This document shows, in pieces, positions 47,927 to 61,007 of a DNA stretch of 64,000 bases. The DNA lies in NCBI GenBank assembly GCA_037039925.1, contig JAXRKP010000259.1:231001-295000 (forward strand), written 5' to 3'. The position numbers and the translations under genes are program-made. This DNA comes from Doris montereyensis. Its lineage: Eukaryota; Mollusca; Gastropoda; Nudibranchia; Dorididae. Each line of letters begins with the position of its first letter. Position 1 is the first letter of the stretch. Below the pieces are notes generated by a model, which ran no database searches, was not told the DNA's origin, and saw only the letters and a list, made by a program, of their open reading frames with translations.

Positions 47927-47928
<2 letters not shown>
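47850..47928 (-). mobile_element. Family C element, - copy, truncated by (GA)n expansion
   Basis: AATTAATCAAAATTTATCCT, CATACGTGGCAATTTTAGGG, TGATTTAAGAGGCAACAGCA, ATGTTAGAGACACAGAGAG. The purine-rich part of the element passes directly into a long (GA)n array. Confidence 0.6.
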
Positions 47929-48018
<90 letters not shown>

Positions 48019-48040
48019 GTAGAGAGAGAAAGAGAAGGAA

Positions 48041-48109
<69 letters not shown>

Positions 48110-48121
48110 GAAGAGAGAGAA

Positions 48122-48183
<62 letters not shown>

Positions 48184-48206
48184 AGGAGCGCGATAAAGAG
48201 AGAGAG

Positions 48207-48270
<64 letters not shown>

Positions 48271-48296
48271 AATGAGAGAGAGAGAATGAGAATGAG

Positions 48297-48383
<87 letters not shown>

Positions 48384-48450
48384 AGAGAGGAGAGCGAGAG
48401 GGAGAGCATGAAAAAGAGACACAGAGAGAGGGAGAGAGAGAGAGGAGGAT
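47929..48450. repeat. (GA)n array, about 520 bp
   Basis: GA repeats with AAAGAGAGGT, GAATGAGAATGA and GAGGAGCGCGATAA interruptions. It yields poly-Ser/Leu frames on the minus strand only. Confidence 0.97.
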
Positions 48451-48582
48451 GATTGACAAAGCAACGAGAAATAAATAAAATAATAGCAAAAGGCAAAAAG
48501 AGTGACAGAAGCAGAGGAGGAGCATGAAAGAAGAGAGAAGAGAGTAAAAATGAGGATAGGGACAGAATTGAGATTTTTCTTC

Positions 48583-48718
48583 ATTAAAATATACCCTGTC
48601 ACTGTCCACCATATGTGGTGATCTCAGTGTGTTTAGAGGAAGCGGCCAAATGACAGATACAAGAAAGAATGAAAGGAAAGAAGTACAGCATATCAGCAAC
48701 GCCAACCGCCCTCTAAAC
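48583..48718 (-). mobile_element. Family C element, - copy
   Basis: CATTAAAATATACCCTGTCA, CACCATATGTGGTGATCTCA, GTGTTTAGAGGAAGCGGCCA, AAGTACAGCATATCAGC and AACGCCAACCGCCCT. Confidence 0.75.
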
Positions 48719-48811
48719 AAATAAATTAGGAAAAGGAAAACAGCAAAAATGACAGATTTAAGAGAATAAAAAGATCCACTAAGAGAAATCAAATGTACCT
48801 ACTCAGTAACA

Positions 48812-49345
48812 GGAAAGAAAGAATACACAAAAGTGTAACAGGAGAGAAAGAAAACACAAACAATGTCACAGGAGAGAAAGAAAGCACAAAAAATGTCACA
48901 GGAGAGAAAGAAAACACAAACAATGTCACAGGAGAGAAAGAAAACACAAACAATGTCACAGGAGAGAAAGAAAATACAAAAATGTCACAGGAGAGAAAGA
49001 AAACACAAATAATGTCACAGGAAAGAAAGAAAACACAAACAATGTCACAGGAGAGAAAGAAAACACAAACAATGTCACAGGAGAGAAATAAAAACACAAA
49101 CAATGTCACAGGAGAAAGAAAGAAAACACAAATAATGTCACAGGAAAGAAAGAAAACACAAACAATGTCACAGGAGAGAAAGAAAACACACACAATGTCA
49201 CAGGAGAGAAAGAAAACACAAACAATGTCACAGGAAAGAAAGAAAACACAAAGAATGTCACAGGAGAGAAAGAAAACAAAAAAAATGTAACAGGAAAGAA
49301 AGAAAAACACAAAAAATGTCACAGGAGAGAATGAAAACACAATGT
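48812..49345. repeat. 30-bp minisatellite
   Basis: Unit ACAGGAGAGAAAGAAAACAC then AAACAATGTC, about 18 copies, with GAAAG/GAGAG and AATAATG variants. The 30-bp length keeps long artefactual frames open on both strands. It lies in E2F intron 1. Confidence 0.96.
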
Positions 49346-50030
49346 AACAATGCCCTCCAGCTTTCTTTCAACAAATAACCCAAAACCAAAACAACCAAGA
49401 CTGTCATCCCACCTGTTGAATCCCCCTCCCCCACCCACAAAAGAAGGAAGTTGCTATACACACAATGAACACCATCAAAACACAACAGTATGTGATGATC
49501 ACTTGAACCCAACACCCACTTCAAGGTCAAGCAAACAGTAAACAACACAAAGAACATAGAGATTACAATCAAATTTAAAGGGCAATTCTAGGCCAAAAAT
49601 ATATTAAATCCCACATGCTAAGAGAACACACACATTCCTACACACTCACACAATATAACTATAACATACAAAGATAGAGGAGACATTCAAAACAGTATAT
49701 TATTATCCTTTCCTAGATAAAACCTCTATTGCTTTCATAACAGACCCCAAACAGCACATTACTAAGCCAGCCCCTAAACGGCTCCTCAAGTCACTCCATC
49801 AATCAGGACAAAAACAGTGGCTGTGTGTTCCTGTAGAAACCTGAAGGTATCAAAGAGCATATTTCTCCCCCCCCCCCAATGAATGGAGAGACAAGTGTTA
49901 GTGTGGTAGCACAGTTTCCATTCATTGACTCCATCCACCATTCACAATCATACAAAGCTCCTTGGTGTGGTGGTGACTGGAAAGTAGGTCACCATCACCT
50001 TGTAAACCTTCTCAAGCTTTTAATATGAGA
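49346..50030. other. E2F intron 1 sequence, no recognised feature
   Basis: A, C-rich on the + strand. C9 at 49868. No supported exon. Confidence 0.5.
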
Positions 50031-50057
50031 GAGAAAGAGAGAGAGAGAGAGGGGGTG

Positions 50058-50136
<79 letters not shown>

Positions 50137-50218
50137 GAGAGCTGAGAGAGATAGAGAGAGGAGAGAGGTAGGCTGAGAGAGATAGAGAGAGTGAGAGAGG
50201 TAGGCTGAGAGAGAGAGA
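50027..50218. repeat. (GA)n array and 30-bp GA-rich derivative
   Basis: (GA)n followed by three imperfect copies of GAGAGATAGAGAGAG..GAGGTAGGCT. Confidence 0.93.
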
Positions 50219-50524
50219 AGTTAATGGGTCAAGCCAACCTTTCACTTTCTTCTTCAGGGTGTTATATAATCTACAGATTAAAGGAATTTGGGAACACACT
50301 CTAAGGGAAAGGGTCCAGATGGAATTCTTCTCTTAACTTGGTATAAAACTTATTAATAATAGTGCCCCTCTGCTTTAAACATTTCTTTGTAAAAAAGAAA
50401 GACAAAAAACCCAACATAATTCACTTCTTCATAAAAGACATTATGTATTATATTTTTACTTTTGTTTTCATATATATCTATACTCCATTAAGCGGCCACT
50501 TTCTGTCTTTGTCACTGTTTTCAG

Positions 50525-50644
50525 TTTCGGGAAGATAAAATTAGGATTTTGGCCCTACACAAACTCTACAATACTCTATTTAACAACACAGCTGTTGGGA
50601 TGCCTGAAGGACCTACGCTTGCTCAGATGGAAGGGGCTTCAGGG
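50525..50644 (+). CDS. Candidate exon of an unidentified nested + strand gene
   Basis: A 120-nt segment after cactgttttcag and before TCAGGG|gtaagg, open in phase 0 for 40 residues: FREDKIRILALHKLYNTLFN, NTAVGMPEGPTLAQMEGASG. Composition is protein-like and both splice signals are good, which is unusual in this intron. It lies within E2F intron 1 on the opposite strand. No family is recognised and no second exon was found, so it may be an exon of a nested gene or a fossil. Confidence 0.4.
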
Positions 50645-51186
<542 letters not shown>

Positions 51187-51731
51187 GGACAGGAAATGGA
51201 GAGAAAGCAAGCTTTCTTTTCTTTCTTTATAATGCCTCACAAAACCACGCCCCAACTTTGCTTATCTCATCCCCCTTCAATATAAACCCTTTCATGTCCC
51301 TTGGTTGGGACCCGACTATGGTACTCCTTCCAATTTATTGACACAAATGGGTTCCTTTCTTTACATGATATATCTACTTCTGGTCCTTAGGTAAACGTAC
51401 TGACGATACACCACTCTAGATCTCTATAAACAGACTTTATCCCAATGCGGCAATGAGCCCTAATGGCTAATCACTCTTTCCCCAACCCAAACACTAACGC
51501 AACACTCTCCTCTCATCCAATGTCGCGCATGCCCTGAAGTGTTCGAGCTAAGGGACGTCAAAACATGTTCACATGAACCAAATTTGCGGTACATGTACCC
51601 ACTACATAAAAATAAATGGATAGTCTTACGGTAAAATGCGTCAAGCAATATATCTTAAAACATATCCAACTAGTCAACCACAGAAAAAATGGAATCTTTA
51701 CCACTGTGCTTATTACAGATTGCCAGTGCTA

Positions 51732-52088
51732 TTCACAAGTATGACAGATAGACTTTGCCACTATCCGTCATTAATTTTAATGGTGAAAGGAGCTTGTGCC
51801 TCATTTGGTTCGCCATTAATGACATGTATTGACTTTGCCACTATCTGTCATTATGATGGACCTGAGCATGATCCCAGTCAAATTAGGAATAGACTTTGTA
51901 TTTTTGTAATGAGTAATTAATGAATTTAAACATATCTAGATGTACGGTAGATCTAATGATGATTTTATTTAGTAATCATTTGACATTTTCACTATTTCCC
52001 CTGGATGTGACAAATTACAGAGATGAATATGGTGGATGGGAACGATTCATCAATAGATCTAGATGTGACTTGCGTGATTTGATATACA
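51732..52088 (+). repeat. Left arm of a long inverted repeat
   Basis: Starts TTCACAAGTATGACAGATAG and includes GGTGAAAGGAGCTTGTGCCT, GGACCTGAGCATGATCCCAG and GATCTAGATGTGACTTGCGT. The reverse complement, with scattered substitutions and small indels, occupies 55491-55817. The left arm has an extra ~35-bp AT-rich insert near 51915-51970 and an internal duplication of GACTTTGCCACTATC.GTCATT. Confidence 0.92.
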
Positions 52089-52457
52089 TATCTCTCTATC
52101 TCTCTCATGTGTGTAAAGGTGTTGTGTCACGATTCAACCGTAGGTCAAGATATCTCTATGTGTCAAGTCGTCATGGTCATTCCGCAATTGCCTTTAGAAG
52201 TCAGAATTTTGGAAAAATGATTTATGATGCTAACCATAATCACCACTACACAAGGTACATATTATAACGGTCATTATTTATGTATTAATTAATCAAATCC
52301 TCATTTTCAGGGCAAAATCCACTTTAGCCTACGCTCATAGTTTTGACTTAGGCAAGATCATCTCTCTCAGCTGCGTTACATGCAGATTGTAGGTAGATAG
52401 GTAGCTCTACAGATAGATATAGAAAGATAAATAGACAGATAGATAGATTGAGATAGA

Positions 52458-52464
52458 GGAGAGA

Positions 52465-52545
<81 letters not shown>

Positions 52546-52561
52546 AGATAGAGGAGAGAGG

Positions 52562-52627
<66 letters not shown>
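52458..52627. repeat. (GA)n tracts
   Basis: Two GA blocks split by GATTGAGATAGAGGAGAG, which also occurs just before the first block, so the block itself was duplicated. Confidence 0.96.
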
Positions 52628-52629
<2 letters not shown>

Positions 52630-52844
52630 AACTATAAGAAGCATGATTTGAATCCAATCAGCCCAGAAATCTCATTTCACAAGTTAAGTAGTCGTAACCA
52701 CATTTCATGTGGTTGATGGGTCAGGGCATCAGTTGGGGATTATGAGGACACTCATCTATCGCAGGTTTTTACTCCCAAAATGTTTTAAAGCATTTAATAA
52801 TGGTGGACAATGTAAGTCAACAAGCTCTGTCTCACTCCTGTTTT

Positions 52845-53078
52845 GACTATCAGTCTCTCTTCCTTCTCTCTTTCTATCGGTCTCTCCTCCCCCCTCTCTC
52901 TCTTTCCCTCAGTCCGCCTCTTTCCTTCTTCTCTCCCCCACCTCTCTCTCTTTCTGTCGGTCTCTTCCCCTCCCTCTCCTTCTCTCCCCCATCTCTCTCT
53001 CTTTCTATCAGTCTCTCCCCCCACCTCTCTCTTTTTCTGTCGGTCTCTCTCTCTTTCCTGGTATCTGTGTCTCTCTGT
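52845..53078. repeat. CT-rich imperfect minisatellite
   Basis: About 45-bp imperfect units: CTCTCTCTTTCTRTCRGTCT followed by CTCCCCCACC-type sequence, about five copies. Confidence 0.85.
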
Positions 53079-53752
53079 CATGTGTGTAAAGGTGTCTCCT
53101 CCCCTTTATCTTTCTTGTCTTGTGTTACTGTTCAACATTCAAAGTTCACAAGAATGACAAATACATGAGTGAGAAAAATGCTATTCATCATAAGAATCGG
53201 CTGTCAAGTTGAATTGAGGGGACACAAAGGACCTAATTAATAGAAATATGTGTTATGAATGTGGAATGGAAAAGGCCGATAAGAATGTGTGTGTGTGTGT
53301 GTATGTTGTGAGTGTGTGTGTTGGTTCCACAATACTTACTGTAAAAGTTGTTGATTCTGAACCTTGTTTGTTCTTTTTGTACCATGTAAATAAACGATTT
53401 ATCCCCATGTACTGTACGTATGCATTGTAATAATAATTAATCGTCTTTTGGTAAATTTCTCTATGTTCAAAAAATAATTTTCATGTCATATTTCAAAAAG
53501 TTTTACTTTCTATATATATATGCCATTTGCGAACTGAAGCGTAGCAACTTTAAACTTCCCATTTGTCCCCTTCCTGCACTTATGAATTTTGCATACACAC
53601 GTGTCTATTATTATTGTGTTTTCATAATAAATATTATTCCCAAACACAATTTTAGGTATTATTTTGTTGTCCATGAATGGTCTCTACATATTCAATTCCT
53701 GTTCCTTGATGTCCGGTAATCGACTCTCTATCTCTCTCTCCGCCATCCCTTG
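53079..53752. other. E2F intron 1 sequence, no recognised feature
   Basis: (GT)n at 53287-53322. AT-rich otherwise. Confidence 0.5.
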
Positions 53753-53817
53753 CCACTCTCTCTATTTTCCTTCCTCTTTTCGAGGAGTGTGGGCAACAAT
53801 GTTTTGACACCCCCCCC

Positions 53818-53925
53818 CCCCGGCGTTGCTGGTAGATCACTTATCTTTCATCTTGCCGTTTTCTCTAAATTCCCTCTGAAACCACCGCAATACTGGACAG
53901 GGAAATATTTGAATGAACCCCCCCC
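53818..53925 (+). mobile_element. Family C element, + copy
   Basis: GGCGTTGCTGGTAGATCACT, TTTCATCTTGCCGTTTTCTC, TCTGAAACCACCGCAATACT and GGACAGGGAAATATTTGAAT. This is the only + copy found inside the E2F gene. Confidence 0.65.
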
Positions 53926-55028
53926 CCCCAACCCACTCATTCTCTCTCTCTCACTACTTGACTCCGGTATGAATGAGAACCCTGCCATAAGCAGACAATG
54001 ACCTTGATAACATGATACACCGTAACAACAGTAGCAGGCTACTATACTGTATGATCAGTTTATGTACCACAGGGAGTTAAGAAGGACTTTGAATGAACTG
54101 GCCGGTTAGTTAGAGGATACATGATATTCAGGCAGCAAGCCTCACTTGTGGAGAGTGACACACATACATGTGCAAGATACAGAGAGACATACACATATCT
54201 TCAGATCAAATCACACATGCCACGAGAGGCGTAGCGTGACCAATACTTCAGTAGGTGGCACGATAGAACACTGTCCTAATATCATACTTTTAGACAACTG
54301 ATATAAATCATAATAATAATAGCATTAGAGTGTTTGTACTTATATTACTGTTTGAAGACAAAATATGCTCGCCGAGACCGCAAACTTAATAACAGATAGA
54401 GGGAGAGAGAGGGAGAGAAAGAGAGTGCGTAACACGCATTAGAGCTTCCAAACCTCGATCCAAGACATAAAAATAGATGTCATCGGCCAGCGGGACTGCG
54501 CACGCCACAAATCACCAGTTGGAGGATAGATTGGTGCCTGGCTCCAAAATTTGAGTTTATTGTTCATTGAAGATGAGAATATCACGACCTTTGACCTTAT
54601 TCTGTAAGTTAATTAAGCCCACTTGGTTCACTTTGTGAAAGGGAACCACAGGTCTCAGAAGAAAGAGAGAGATAAGCAACCACATCCACGGGCTGTGTGA
54701 TGTTACTAATAGCCCTAAATATGGGGATGGGTGGTGTAAAGCTCTGTAACGCTGGTGTTTGTGTGTTTGATAAAGTAAGTCGATGTAATGGGTGTATTGC
54801 TAAGAAATTAAAATAGTACCTTCTCTGTGCAATGCAATATTTTATAGATGGTTCCAGGCACCAAAAACCAAGCAGAACACGCCCCTGCATGCTACATCTA
54901 GACCTAATGTTGAATCATGAGACAAGACCTAAAAACAGATATTAGAAGGGAAGGGAGACACACTTACACACACGTGAATGAGAGAGAGCCAGGCAGACAC
55001 ACAGAGACAAACACAAGACCAAGAAAGA
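53926..55028. other. Interior of the inverted-repeat structure
   Basis: No transposase or other coding sequence recognised. The phrase CATGCTACATCTAGACCTAA at 54888 resembles part of the inverted-repeat arms and may be a third fragment. Confidence 0.45.
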
Positions 55029-55032
55029 TAAA

Positions 55033-55108
55033 ATAATAATAATAAAATACATTTCTATAGCGCTCAACATCAATTTCTGAGCGCTTTACAGTGACATGTC
55101 ATAGTACA
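55033..55108 (-). repeat. (AAT)n plus short GCGCTTTACA element
   Basis: (AAT)n then TTTCTATAGCGCTCAACA and TTCTGAGCGCTTTACAGTGA. It shares the GCGCT..GCGCTTTACA ending with the element at 1193-1330. Confidence 0.6.
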
Positions 55109-55344
55109 GAAAACAAAATGTCAATAAAATAAAATCTGATTTCAATGCAAGAAAATAGGAGATCGATAGACACACAAAACAGAGAGAAAGAGAGAGAGGA
55201 CAAGGCCAAGAAAGATACAAGGAAATAGATACTCACACAAGACAGAGAGAATCCAGAAAGATACAAAAAGTAGTTAGGAGATAGATATACACACACAACA
55301 AGAAAGAGAAAAAGAGAGAGAGGACAAGGCCAAGACACAAACAC

Positions 55345-55485
<141 letters not shown>

Positions 55486-55490
55486 GATCT

Positions 55491-55817
55491 ATATCAAATC
55501 ATGCAAGTCACATCTAGATCTAATGGTGAATCATTCCCATCTACCATATTCATCTGTAATAATGTCACATCCAGAATCCAGGGTGAAATAGTGAAAATGT
55601 CAAATATTTCAAATAGGCCTAATAACAAAATAAAGTACAAAGTCTACTCCTGATTTAACTGGGATCATGCTCAGGTCCATCACTAATGACTAATGACTGA
55701 TAGCGGCAAAGTCCATCCGTCATTAATCAAACTAATGGCGAACCGAATGAGGGACAAGCTCCTTTCACCATCACAATTAATGACGGATAGTGGCAGTCTA
55801 TCTGTCATACTTGTGAA
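55491..55817 (-). repeat. Right arm of the long inverted repeat
   Basis: Reverse complement of 51732-52088. The outer end is CTATCTGTCATACTTGTGAA and the inner end is ATATCAAATCATGCAAGTCA. The arms are about 3.4 kb apart, within E2F intron 1. Confidence 0.92.
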
Positions 55818-56289
55818 ATGATATGTATGTGTGTCACTTTCCATCGACCTATCTTGGTCTTGTGTTTCTCTCCTCCCTCTCTATTTGTGTCGTATCTTTG
55901 TAAAATACTCGGACCTAGATTATGTATGTGACTGGTGAAGCGGTTAGCTCGGCAATCAATTATTATTATAGAATGAGGCTGGAAACAATGAAATGACGCA
56001 TTTACTACGCGAGCGTACCAAAACGGTACTCGATTCATCATTCGTAATTGGCAGTACATCCATTCAATTCTAAAGACGAATATATGTAGCATTTTATTAT
56101 AATTTAAATCTCTCCTCAGGTAGGCTATTCGTCATTCTTGCGAATAGTCGAAGTTACTTTGATTACAGATTTTGTGTAGTTCTTGATAGATCTACTATAG
56201 ATCTCGACTTAGTTCTAGATCTAAATCATATCTAGAAAACATATAGATATATGTAGATGTAAACAAATGTTCACTCTTCTATTACTCAC
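55818..56289. other. E2F intron 1, 5' part
   Basis: Contains an A-box-like GTGAAGCGGTTAGCTCGGC at 55935, a possible SINE head remnant. No exon. Confidence 0.4.
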
Positions 56290-56493
56290 AACTTTCAAAT
56301 CAAGAACACCGTCTTTAGCCTCTTGTAGAAGGGTAACAAACTTGGTGGTGAGAAGTCCAAGGCTCTTTTCATGCCGACTGCTAGTTCCAGAAAGCTCAGA
56401 CGTAAGATCGTCTATGCTCTTCCCTACACGAACAATTTCAATGTTTCCTTTTATTGGAGGTTTCAATTCCTGTCCATGATCATGCAAAGCCAT
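56290..56493 (-). CDS. E2F4/5: E2F4/5-type transcription factor, exon 1 (start and DNA-binding domain)
   Basis: First coding exon, 68 codons, ending GATTTGAAAGTT|gtgagt in phase 0. It starts [13 protein letters not shown] and ends [32 protein letters not shown]. Human E2F4 has [20 protein letters not shown] at the same place, the first helix of the winged-helix domain. The ATG at 56493 was chosen because it has good context (cagtcATGG) and the upstream in-frame sequence has no earlier ATG before a stop. Genes of this class lack the long N-terminus with a cyclin A site found in E2F1-3, and this one does too. Repressor-type E2Fs act in the nucleus with a DP partner and pocket proteins. Confidence 0.95.
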
Positions 56494-58976
56494 GACTGGG
56501 TTAAATCCTGTTGAATTCAATCTCACCGACAGCTTGATTCATCAAAGCATTCTGGCATTTTGAAGTGGTGATGAATTTGAGAAGTCGACTTTTATTTCGA
56601 TTCGGAAAGTTCTCTTCACCGTATTCGACTATCAATGAAATGTCAAAATTTTTAAAACAATAATATAGACCAACATGTTTAAAGGCCTTACTATAAAAGC
56701 TACGAACAATCTAAAAACAGTCTTGTAAATTCGATGTTAAACAGCTGATTATAAGAGATGGCAGCTACAAATTGATGTATTTTCTAAGCATCTACAATAG
56801 TATACATAGTGATTTGGGTCACAAACGGAACGATAATCCACGTTGAGTCACCGCTGAAATAAGGTTGATTGGTTTCCTTCACAGATTGAAAGGTAGAAAA
56901 ATATATGGGGTAATTGGGTGACAATACGATAATTCGAAACATGGAGAGAAGTGCGAAATAACGTTAAAGACCCAAAAGAAAAATATAAAATAGAATGTAA
57001 ATAAGTTCAATTAGGTTACAATGCATCATTCAATGCCAGAGTATATCGATACTTATAAACTCTTACCCATACCGGATCGGCCTCATGGAAAGCCACGCGC
57101 ACCTGCGAGATTTTGCGTGGATCGAAGGAAAGATCAACGACTAGTCGTCGAATTATTCATTTCATGAATTTGATTTAATTTTACCCACGCCCACAGTTAT
57201 TATGAACTAAGATGATCTCGATACATACTTCATGAAATAGTCTAGCCCTGAGCCTCCCTAACTTATGAACGCTCAGGGCTAGCTTATTATCCATGCACTA
57301 TAATATATTGGCCAACTCTGAGATCATGAACTTAATGACGTGCGAATATAAAATGTGTTTCTATTTTTTATTGATGTTAATATTTCATGAACATAATGAT
57401 ATGTTGCTTTTTTATGGACATTTTGAAAAATATTGAGTGAAATTTAAAGTCATGGCTTTCTTTTTATATCGTATTATTACTATCTTATTTCTCATGCTTT
57501 CACCTCTCTCTTGTGTTCTGCAGTTTGACTCTGTCAATTTTTCTCATTTTATTTATTTATTTACGGGATAGTTGTCATTTTTTAAATTATTTTTTTTGTG
57601 ACTTACTAAAATTTCTTTCTCAACACAGGTAGATCTATATCATCAACATGAATTTTTAATTAACTCATCCACGTTTGAAAACAAGAAAATCAATGATGAA
57701 TGGAAGTGCAACAGACCACAGAGGCTACCCCAAAATGACCATTATTATATCATCGCTATCCTAAGTTCATTTAACAGTCAAAAATTCTACGAGTATGATG
57801 TCATTATAATCATCTCTTATACTAATAATAAAAAAGAAGAGAAAAAGAAGAAAAAAAGACCAAATATTAGGGCAGTGGTTGTGGTGATAGAGGACGATAG
57901 TAATACTAGTAAAGTAAAGGTGGTGTAAATATTACATAATAGATAGCGTTAGCAAGCAGTCGTTGCATTAATTAAATTATGCAGCATGTGTTGGGGGAGA
58001 GGTGAGGAAAGTTTAATAAGAACTATTAGGATTACGTATGATTATCTTTTAGGTATCTAGATTTGTATTGAGAAAAAAAACAAACAAAAAGAAAAAAATG
58101 GATATATATTGAAACTAAACACAATATATGAAAACGCAACATGTGTGCCATTTTGAAAGCACGAGCACTCTAACTGTCGTGAGGTAAGGTGCCAGCCCAG
58201 CTTCAGGAACCTACAATATGTAGATGACGCTTGATACCGACACTCTGAACTACCCAGAGACACAGTGCACAGAAAGCTTTGTTTCAGTTCAGAGCCGTAC
58301 TCAACTATATATCCCACTAAGAAGAGAGAAAAAAAACCAAACAGCAACAACAAACAAACAAAACAAAGAGAGAAAAAAACACACAAAAACTCATCCACGT
58401 TTGAGTGGTCATTCCTGGAAAAGAATAATGTTGTAATAGGGAAACGAAAGGAAGAAGGCGAGAAACTATAGCAGAAATAGCGAAAGAAGCAGCTCTACAA
58501 TTCAACATTATGAGGCAAAGGGCTCAGCATCGTCACTTTTATTTAAAGAAGATGAACTTGGAACCAAGATACATTATCGATACATCATATCTGTACAAAC
58601 CATGCATAGATAATGATTGATAAATAAAAGCCTCTTAGTGACAAATATAAAGTGCATACACAAGTATGCGGCCAATCATAAACTGTAATAAAATTATGGT
58701 GTCATTCTCATACGACTTCTCACTTAATTTTCTATACGTGTATGTTGATATTCAGACAAGCTGCCAGCATAAACTCTTTGGGTATGTTAACATTTTCTTA
58801 AAATACATACGAAACAGGTATCTTGAGAGTAACAGTTAAAATGAATCACGAACAAATATACAAAATCAAATGTAGTAGTAGTAGTAGTAGTAGTGTAGGG
58901 ACTATTTTCTAGGCATCAATGGCCTTTATACGTCCCATCGTTGATTTTGGGATTTTTGTCATTCGGTTTTTATGCA
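56494..58976. other. Upstream region of E2F4/5 and intergenic DNA
   Basis: Presumed 5'UTR and promoter side of the E2F gene. I saw no clear TATA box, CpG island or consensus E2F site. Short inverted phrase 'CTAGCCCTGAGC' (57242) and 'GCTCAGGGCTAGC' (57269). (TAG)n at 58872-58894 is near the 3' end of the LINE below and may be its tail. No supported exon. Confidence 0.5.
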
Positions 58977-58977
58977 A

Positions 58978-60540
58978 TTATCCTTTAATCGAAAAATATG
59001 AATAGTTCCTTAAATCTTGGTGACAGATCCAGTGAATTTTGAAGGAGTTAGTGTTTTTGGAATTTATCATATCAGGATCAAGATCATTCCATAGTTTGGT
59101 AATGCGTTGACTGAAACAGTTTCTTCTTAGATTAGTGTTAGTTTGCTTGTGGTATATCTTGTTTCCGGCGTTCCTTGTGCTAGAATATGTTAGGTTTGTA
59201 AAGAAGGTGTCCCAATTTAGATCAATTATTCCATTGTAGATCTTGTAAGCCTCAATCAGGTCTCCCTGATCCTTCTGCCATACAGGGAATGAAGGTTCAG
59301 ATATGTGAGTCTCTGGTCGTATGGTAATATACGACATTCTTTCATTAGTTTGGTTGCCCTGCGTTGTACTCTTTCTATGGCCACGGATTGTCTTTTGTAA
59401 ATAGGATACCATATGACGTTACCGTACTCGAGATGGGGGCGTACAAGGGCTTTGTATAACATTAGGAACACTTCTCTGTTGAGATGGATAAAGGATCTTT
59501 TAATAATTCCAATCATGCGATTTGCCTTATTTATTGATGCATTTATGTGTCTGTCGAAGGTCATTTTCGGATCAAAGATTACCCCGAGATCTTTCTCCTC
59601 ATCTGTTGATGAAATGCGCATCTCTTCGGTCTCAATCATCATTGTATATGCCGTCTGGGGTTGTTTTTTCCTAAGTGCATTATACTGCATTTTTTAACAT
59701 TAAAAAATAGTTGCCACTTTTCGGTCCAGCTTTGTAATTTGGTGAGGTCCTCTTGAATAACTTGGTGTTCTGTTGCTTTTGTTTAAAGTTTGGTATCATC
59801 TGCGAAGATCTTACATGATGATTTGATTTCCTGAGGTAAGTCGTTTATAAAGATAGTAAATAGAATAGGTCCAAGTATGCTGCCTTGGGGTATACCGCTG
59901 AGGACTTCAGATTCTGAGGAATTTGAGAGGCCCACTCTCACATGTTGAAGTCGCTTTGACAGGAAATCCCTAACCCAACTCAAAACCTGGCCTGTAATAC
60001 CATAGGCTTCCATTTTGCAAAGCAGTCTTTTGTTCGGAACACTATCAAAGGCCTTCTTGAAGTCAAGGTATACGATGTCAACCGGGTGACCATCATCTAA
60101 TAATGTTGTCAGGTCTTCCATAACTTCCATAAGTTGAGACATACAAGATCTTTTTGTACGAAATCCGTGCTGGCAACTTGCGAATAAACTGTTGTCAATG
60201 AAGTAGGATGAGATGGAGTCTCTGTAAAAGGATTCCATAACCTTGCATACTATACTAGTAAGGCTGACTGGGCGGTAGTTCCCTGGTTCCGATCTGTCCC
60301 CTTTCTTAAATATAGCGGTGACTTCTGCTTTCTTCCAATCTGATGGGACAGTTCCAGTTTCAGTTGACTTGTTGAAAAGGATGCTTAATGGTAAGGCCAG
60401 TTCCCCAGACAATTCCTTCAGTACTCTTGGTGGTATTTTGTCGGGACCTTGGGCTTTAGATATGTTGAGGTTGCTTAGTTTATCCAGAATTTGAGTCCCG
60501 TTTCTCGACTTCTTAACTAAACCCCTTCTGTCAACAATGT
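58978..60540 (-). pseudogene. CR1/Jockey-type LINE reverse transcriptase, 5'-truncated and broken
   Basis: Read on the minus strand it has SKAQGPDKIPPRVLKEL, GNYRPVSLTSIVCKVMESF, DIVYLDFKKAFDSVPNKRLL, GIPQGSILGPILFTIFINDL and CKIFADDTKL: RT motifs in order, with the catalytic FADD. The thumb and C-terminal region follow: DLGVIFDPKMTFDRHINASI, LVRPHLEYGNVIWYPIYKRQ, ERVQRRATKL, GDLIEAYKIYNGI and FSQRITKLWNDLDPDMINSK. There is one in-frame TAA after FADDTKL and two frameshifts, one in an A6 run near 59670 and one in AGGGAG near 59270. The endonuclease domain is missing. A recent, non-autonomous copy. Confidence 0.9.
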
Positions 60541-60886
60541 CTGAATTTGTAATAAACCCCTTACCGGTACAATATAATGCAATAAAAAAATAACAAGAAG
60601 ACAAAACATACACAACAAAACGACCGAACAAACACAATCGCAATTTTAGGAAGTTCAAAATAAGAAATGTCAGCAATCATAGTCCCGTTTCTCAAAGCCA
60701 ACTTCACGTGACATAACAGTAATTACAATGTAACTGTATAACTGTTCTGCTAATTCCTTTGGTAACCTCAAAGCCTACTCAAATGTACGTAATATAAATT
60801 ATGGAAAGAAGAAACTTATTTTTTTGTAGCTGTTATTTTATCGAAACTTAAATTCAAGCTTTACCAGTACCGTATTGGATTAGTGT
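60541..60886. other. Sequence upstream of the LINE, no recognised feature
   Basis: The minus open frame continues into this region but loses RT similarity after about 60540, so the LINE 5' truncation lies near here. Confidence 0.5.

Positions 60887-61007
<121 letters not shown>

Noticed and set aside
56494..56526. Earlier start for E2F at 56526
   Set aside because: The codon there is GTG, not ATG, and the frame stops just upstream; the ATG at 56493 has good context.
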